From positions 23,811,498 through 23,875,497 of the forward strand of contig NC_026660.2 of assembly GCF_000004075.3 (NCBI RefSeq): a DNA stretch of 64,000 nucleotides. Direction: 5' to 3'. Position 1 is the stretch's first letter. Every line of letters begins with the position of its first letter. The DNA comes from Cucumis sativus. Its lineage: Eukaryota > Streptophyta > Magnoliopsida > Cucurbitales > Cucurbitaceae. Under the pieces are notes generated by a model. It made no database searches, was not told where the DNA came from, and saw nothing but the letters and a program-made list of their open reading frames with translations. Below, in pieces: positions 59,100-64,000 of the stretch. The translations under genes and the position numbers were made by a program.

Positions 59100-61102
59100 C
59101 CGATGATTTTAACTAGTTCTTCAGCTTCCTTGTAAGCAACTCCACCCTTCTTGGTGTATCTTGAATTGTTGGTTGTACAAAGAGATGGATATATTGGTTT
59201 AGTTCAAAATGTGTCTATTGATTTTTCAAAGGATTGATGGCTGAAAGAGTGTATTTGCTTCTTCAATAATCAGAGACTGAAAAGTAGGCAGAGAACTATG
59301 TAAAGCTCCAGCTCTTGGAAGTGAAGAATGAGAGCACAATGTTCTCTCAAATCTGCCGGGTTTTATATAGAACAAGATCATCATATTATCAACAATTAGC
59401 ATGATGATGGAGGGAATTTAGTATGATTATTTCATCTGCTCTCAGTTTATTCCCCATTTTGTGAAGTAGGAGATTGTTCATTGGTGTAGATACACAGCAA
59501 TGGCTCCAGGAGTTTGAAATAATTCCAAGCTAATTGAGCAATCAGTAGAGATAGATATACTGGTTATTTGGGAAAGTCTTATAGAAAATTTGTGATTTTT
59601 TTTTCAAATAGAGAATATGCTTAAGGAGTCTAATTTAAATATTGGTCATACTATTTGTAGGATCAGTCTTTCAGGTATGAAGAAAGACTTCAGCCTTTCT
59701 TTGGTAGTTGAGTTTGATGGTCTAGCATTCTTCAAAGTCTTCAAAATGTTCAACAAGGATTGCCTGGATTTATCTTTGATGTCGAATGCTGATGGAATAG
59801 TCTAATCTTGCCCCTCTAGTGATTGTTTTGGGTTTTCTTTTTGTTTACCTCGCCCACTGGGGTAATGGTTTTAGTGTTTTTGTTTTATAACAGGGCTTGC
59901 TATTGGGTTGCTCGTGCCCTGTCAAATAAGAGAGGTTTGATTTCTTCACATTATTTTTTGTGGTGTCTCTTTCTCGATTGATGGGTCTAAAGAGCTTTTT
60001 TGGATAGAGTGTCCTCTTTTTAATCTGAAGATTGCACCTAATTTGTTTTTTTATTAATATATTTAGTTTTTATAAAAGACTTCAGCCTTTCTTTGCATCT
60101 CCTAAGTCACTTTCCTTGCTAACTATTCTTACTCACTTGCCAAGACTGTGGTTGCTTGAGCTTGTAATTTCAAAACTAACACAGTTTTATCTCAACTTTT
60201 ACCTGTTGCTTTAAAAGTATTCCTTAACTTACAATATTTATTTTATCAGTAACCTTTCGGAAATGTACAATGTTATATTACTATTAATCTTCCATACGTT
60301 TAAAAACTATTATGGTAGAGATATGTTAATATAATAGACAAAAATTAAGACCTGGTGTAACGAAGATCTAGAGTAACACTCTTGTTCATTGTCATATATA
60401 TTCCAAATATTAGTTTCCATTTAAAATTCTAGTTGATTTCTAAATTGGACTCCAATTGTACATTTGAATCATTTATGGACAATCAAGGGCAATATTGTTA
60501 TTTTTTAAATAACAGATAAAATCTAAAAGTGATTTTTTGCAATTTATCTAAATTTCAATAGCCGAGCTGATTTAATGTTCTCAAATCTAGCAAAATGGAC
60601 TCCTTTGAACTGCTTTCAGAATTCCATTCTTTATCCACATTGTGACATAATCAAAATTAATTCAATCTTTAATTTTACACCTTTAAATGCTTTTTTCATA
60701 CTATTAAAATTAATTTTGAATGATTTAAATGATTTTAAAAACAACAAAAGGGTTTTTAGTCATTTCAAAATCAGCCCTCAACAACAAAAATGAACAGTCT
60801 ATTCCCCAACTAATAGAAATCATGGAGCTTACAAATATTTCCACTACAAGTACTAGTGAGCGTTAGTTTTCCCTCGGTACTTTAAATTAATTACACTCCC
60901 AACGGTAAGCACTTTGCCCATTACATTTTGGCTTTTGCACCAATTCACTTCTACAAGTTCACAGAGTTCTCACTGAATCCTTCTTCGACTGTAGGCATGA
61001 ACCATCACCACCACTTGAACGGAATACAAAATGATGAGATGAGAGATTTCTAATCCACGTGCCTCTTTAAAATTACAAGAGAGAAAAATAGTGATCCAAA
61101 AT
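59100..61102. other. Convergent intergenic region between the SAM gene and the methyltransferase gene
   Basis: The first few hundred bases are likely SAM-gene 3'UTR; the last 100-150 are the methyltransferase 3'UTR. A MITE-like stretch is given separately (60500-60800). Short open frames (for example 59617-59805) have no recognisable content. Confidence 0.55.
60500..60800. mobile_element. Old MITE-like repeat
   Basis: Contains CTAAAAGTGATTTTTTG near one end, and AATCAAAATTAATTCAATC, AAATTAATTTTGAATGATTT and TTAGTCATTTCAAAATCA toward the other. This motif series is familiar from a short repeat common in cucurbit and other eudicot genomes. Ends and target duplications are not resolved. Confidence 0.45.
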
Positions 61103-62063
61103 CTATTGCTCCCAACCTCCTAATCTTGTCCCCGGATTATAGTTCGTGAACAGTCGGAACTCGTTCCCGAGTTTGCTAGAGTGGTGTGGTCTAAAACCAC
61201 ACGTATGGAAACCCATTAGCTCAGCTGCTCTTTCTGCTTGCACTTCTCCTGCAATTTGATGATGCAATGTGGAATCATAAGGAAACCAATAGAATAAAAT
61301 CACAATTATCTCAGATATATAAACAAATTGCAACGTGAAATATATAATAGTGGCACAAGGGTTGTTCATCGTTGCAATACCTGTTAGTAATAGCAGGTAT
61401 GATTCACTGTGTTGTGCTAGAAAAGAAATTGTATGAGTGACTTTCTCCAAACATTCTTTGCTCTGCCAGAAGGAACATAAACGGAGCACAAATTAATCAT
61501 AGCTTGGTACAGAAGCATTGTTTAACAAATATATATATATATATAATCCAAAGCACTGATACAATCAGAATACAGAATCATCAACTGGGAAAGCTGCGTT
61601 ATACGGTCTTGTAGAAAAACTGTCGTTTGTATGAGTTCAGTCTTTATATGACGTAAACTCATGTATTGTTAGTGTTACGCACAACTAGAATGTTCAAATA
61701 GAACAGTCAAACTTGGTAGAGTAAAGAAACGGATTTTTCCGTAAAGCATTCTGAGAAGGATGTGATAATAATCACATGTGCGCACACATACACAAAAATC
61801 CAGTAAACGAGAAGGATATTTAACCCTGATTCACAAATTAAGCATCCAAAAGTGTACAAAAAAGAAAAGAAAAACTAAACATAGGCAAAGACATTATCTC
61901 TCACCAGGTAAGGAGGATCCGCTACTATAATCTGAAAATTGTGCTTCAATTCCATTGGCAATTCTTCCGGTTCATTGTAATCGTAAAATGTGAATTCACT
62001 ACCATGTTGGGAAAAGCGTTTGTCATACTCAAGAAGTTGTGCAGATACGTTGGGGCCAATTTT
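61103..62063 (-). CDS. EEF1A lysine methyltransferase 1 (EFM5/N6AMT2-type), C-terminal part
   Basis: SAM-dependent methyltransferase family whose yeast and human members methylate a lysine of elongation factor 1A; the family was formerly called N6AMT2. Last three exons on the minus strand: 62063-61905, 61462-61381, 61248-61103. Phases agree and introns are GT-AG. The first contains the catalytic DPPY motif (IIVADPPYL) after FTFYDYNEPEELP. The second reads CLEKVTHTISFLA and ends LLLLTG. The third reads EVQAERAAELMGFHTCGFRP, then SSKLGNEFRLFTNYNPGTRLGGWE, a family-diagnostic end. The exons encoding the N-terminus and the methyl-donor-binding part are not found before 64000. The gene therefore continues beyond the window, across an intron of more than 1.9 kb that contains LINE DNA. 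Confidence 0.93.
61528..61546. repeat. AT dinucleotide run
   Basis: About nine AT units in the intron between the last DPPY exon and the next exon of the methyltransferase gene. Confidence 0.85.
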
Positions 62064-62510
62064 CTGACAAATGAAGATCAGACTAAGGCAATATATTAGT
62101 CAATTGAGAAACTGGTTAGTTCTGGAAGAAAATGGCTTCAAAATAGAACGAGTTACTTTTGGTTTATAACAAACAAAAAGGTGAAGAAAATAACAATCTG
62201 GTTTGGAAAAAAGGATAAGGTTTTCGTTTCAAAAGAATGTTCACAACTCATATAGACTATTTAATGTCTTAGGCTCAATTATAGGCACTGGTGCACTGCA
62301 CCAGTGCAAAACCTCGCAACCAAACATTAACTATTATCATAACCAAATCAAATTGTGTTAGAGAATATTTATAATTTAAATTTAAAATGTAACGTTTATG
62401 AATCAACTTGAAAAAAATAAATAATAAATAACCTTGTGAATTTGCAGTACAATGAATTCATGGTCAGATTTCATTTTCTGTTCAAACTACATATTTCTAA
62501 TCCTAACTTC

Positions 62511-62850
62511 TTTTTTTCTTTTTTTAGGAAAACATCTTATCATTGATAAAATGAAAGGAGAATTATATTTCAAATTACAAGGAAACAAAATATAAGCCAT
62601 CAAAGGTACAAGACAATTCAATGATCAAAATAGACAAGATAAAAGCTCCTAAGTTCAAATAAATAATTGAAAAACTCGCAAAAAGCTTAGAAAGAGAACA
62701 CCAAGTAGAATCATTGAGTCTTGCAACTTCAAAACAGTCAATCCACTGTAGGGGTTTATCATGGAAAACCCTTTGATTCCTTTCAAACCATATTTCAACA
62801 AGTAATGTTTCGACAAAATTAACCCATAAGGTTTTGAGACTATAAGCCTT
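62511..62850 (-). mobile_element. 3' end of a LINE (non-LTR retrotransposon) with poly(A)
   Basis: On the minus strand a frame reads TLWVNFVETLLVEIWFERNQ, then RVFHDKPLQWIDCFEVARLN and WCSLSKLF. This is the C-terminal region following the reverse transcriptase in plant LINE ORF2 copies. It is followed by a short AT-rich tail and an A-rich run interrupted by G (about 62511-62526), fitting a 3' poly(A) end. Only the last part of the element is present. It lies in the intron or 5' region of the methyltransferase gene, in the same orientation. Confidence 0.7.
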
Positions 62851-62943
62851 GACAAATAATAGTCTCTATATTGTTGAGCTTCCTGTTTCTTTGGAGGGTT
62901 TGAGACTATATAGACTATTAATTTGTCAAATCTTATAGTCTAA
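62840..62943. repeat. Imperfect inverted repeat at the LINE edge
   Basis: GACTATAAGCCTTGACAAAT...AATAGTC (about 62840-62866) is matched on the other strand by 62916-62943 (reverse reads GACTATAAGATTTGACAAAT...TAATAGTC). The arms are about 27 bases with roughly 50 bases between. Confidence 0.7.
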
Positions 62944-63329
62944 AATATCATGGGTTAATGTCTACAAAAATAGCTTAAAATAATTAGTACTTTAGGAGGC
63001 CAATAGAAAAAAGCTCAAATCCTTCCAGGAAGTATTAATAGTCTCAAATCCTGAAGGGGTGAATGAAAGAGATCAGAAAAGAACAAGGCTTCTAATCACT
63101 ACGAATGGACTGAGACAATGTGAATTGGGAAACAGTAACAAATGAAGTCCTAATTTTCTAAAGATGATAAACGTACATCAATTCAAGCTTCAAGTCACTG
63201 AGCAAATAAACCCATATACTATCTCTACTTGTAGTAAATCCCTTCAAAATTTGAAGGACTACTGAACAAGTTTGTCATTAACTCTTGTGGAAAGGGCTTG
63301 GAGTTATGACTTATGATGCTGATCATTGG

Positions 63330-63835
63330 CTCAGAAATCCAATGATTCAAAAGGACTCTTAATGATAGGGAAGTTGTAGAATGGGGTAACCTTTGGTGTA
63401 CCAGTGTAGACATCAAACCGAATGGCCAAGAAGTAAACAAAAGGTGAAATATCACTGGTCCAAGGATCTAACGAATGCTAAGGGCAATGTGAATCACTAA
63501 GCTTTTCCAAGCGAAAATGTCTAGCAAGGCCCCTAAATAAAAATAAACATAAAATTCTTCTTTGGACTCTCGCCCGTAGTAAGTTAATGAAAATAAATGG
63601 AAGCCTTCCTATAAAATGCACCTTTTCCAATTAGTTTGGTCCCGGTTCTCTTCCATAATCTACATGGTGCTGGCCATCAGTTGAACTATTTTCTACTGCA
63701 ATTGTGAAGTGTTTTTTACACTGTCTTCATGGCAAACCTAAAGCCGAGTGGACCATGTTCGTTGGAGCCATGGCTTTGGAGCTCATACATCAGATATTTC
63801 AGGGCTATTTAGTGATCCTGAGCTTGAAACAGGCT
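63330..63835 (+). mobile_element. Decayed LINE fragment in opposite orientation (zf-RVT-like region)
   Basis: Plus-strand translation in shifting frames gives NDREVVEWGNLW, then KILLWTLARSKLMKINGSLP, with the order and spacing of the 'dReV.eW..L' and 'kilFFlWtla...l.T...L' signatures that precede the zinc-binding region of plant LINE reverse transcriptases. Several frame changes separate the pieces. Recognition is tentative. The T run at about 63836-63844 marks one edge. Confidence 0.4.
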
Positions 63836-63844
63836 TTTTTTTTT

Positions 63845-64000
63845 CCTCTTAGATATGTCAATTTCTAAATTTTCCCTTTCAATATCCAATTAATTAGAGA
63901 GTCCATCAGCCTCTTAACATATCCAGCCTCGTCCCTTTTTCCACGAACGAAATTTTCCTCTCATCAAAAACCAGTTTTTAACTATAAAGTGAAACAACAA
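63845..64000. other. Right edge of window, nothing recognised
   Basis: AT-rich sequence without a methyltransferase exon or other identifiable element. Confidence 0.5.

Noticed and set aside
59617-59805. 62-codon frame downstream of the SAM-domain gene
   Set aside because: Lies in the probable 3' flank, with no recognisable motif.

Overview
This is a window of plant nuclear DNA: AT-rich, with short exons bounded by GT-AG introns, a cytosolic-type initiator tRNA-Met, and plant-only gene families (DGD1, ALMT, ATL RING-H2, SYP12 syntaxins). The protein and repeat sequences look most like a cucurbit (Cucumis-like). That placement is from memory of the families and was not searched.

Layout, left to right. 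(1) 1-21.3 kb holds two head-to-tail copies of an exocyst EXO70A1-type gene on the minus strand, inside a very recent large duplication (1-5752 matches 15646-21334, introns and promoter included). The left copy runs off the window. The right copy is complete, but its last exon reads out of the family frame. A 6.6 kb AT-rich spacer with MITE-like repeats lies between them. (2) 21.7-24.8 kb: tRNA-iMet (minus), then the ribosome-biogenesis factor NSA2 (plus), whose promoter carries TGGGCC and telo-box motifs. (3) 25.9-31.4 kb: DGD1 digalactosyldiacylglycerol synthase, seven coding exons, with two SINE remnants in its introns. (4) 35.7-38.4 kb: an ALMT-type anion channel. (5) 40.7-47 kb: a tandem pair of SYP121/122-like syntaxins whose exon 1 is almost identical while flanks and membrane anchors differ. 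(6) 48.8-49.4 kb: an intronless ATL-type RING-H2 E3 ligase. (7) 51.2-51.6 kb: a possible small transcript. Next comes a cluster of local tandem repeats. (8) 53.8-55.9 kb: ALKBH6-type dioxygenase (minus). (9) 57.3-59.1 kb: a SAM-domain protein (plus), divergent from ALKBH6. (10) 61.1-62.1 kb: the last three exons of an EEF1AKMT1/EFM5-type lysine methyltransferase (minus). Its upstream intron or flank holds LINE pieces in both orientations.

The genes do not form an operon or pathway; this is ordinary eudicot gene space. EXO70A1 (vesicle tethering) and the SYP121-like SNAREs (vesicle fusion) both act in plasma-membrane exocytosis, and both loci are locally duplicated, which may be coincidence. 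I found no convincing undescribed system. The most useful leads are the recent EXO70A1 duplication with a damaged or mis-assembled last exon, apparent gene conversion in the syntaxin pair, start-stop or overlapping upstream ORFs in front of several genes, and the opposed LINE pieces near the right edge.
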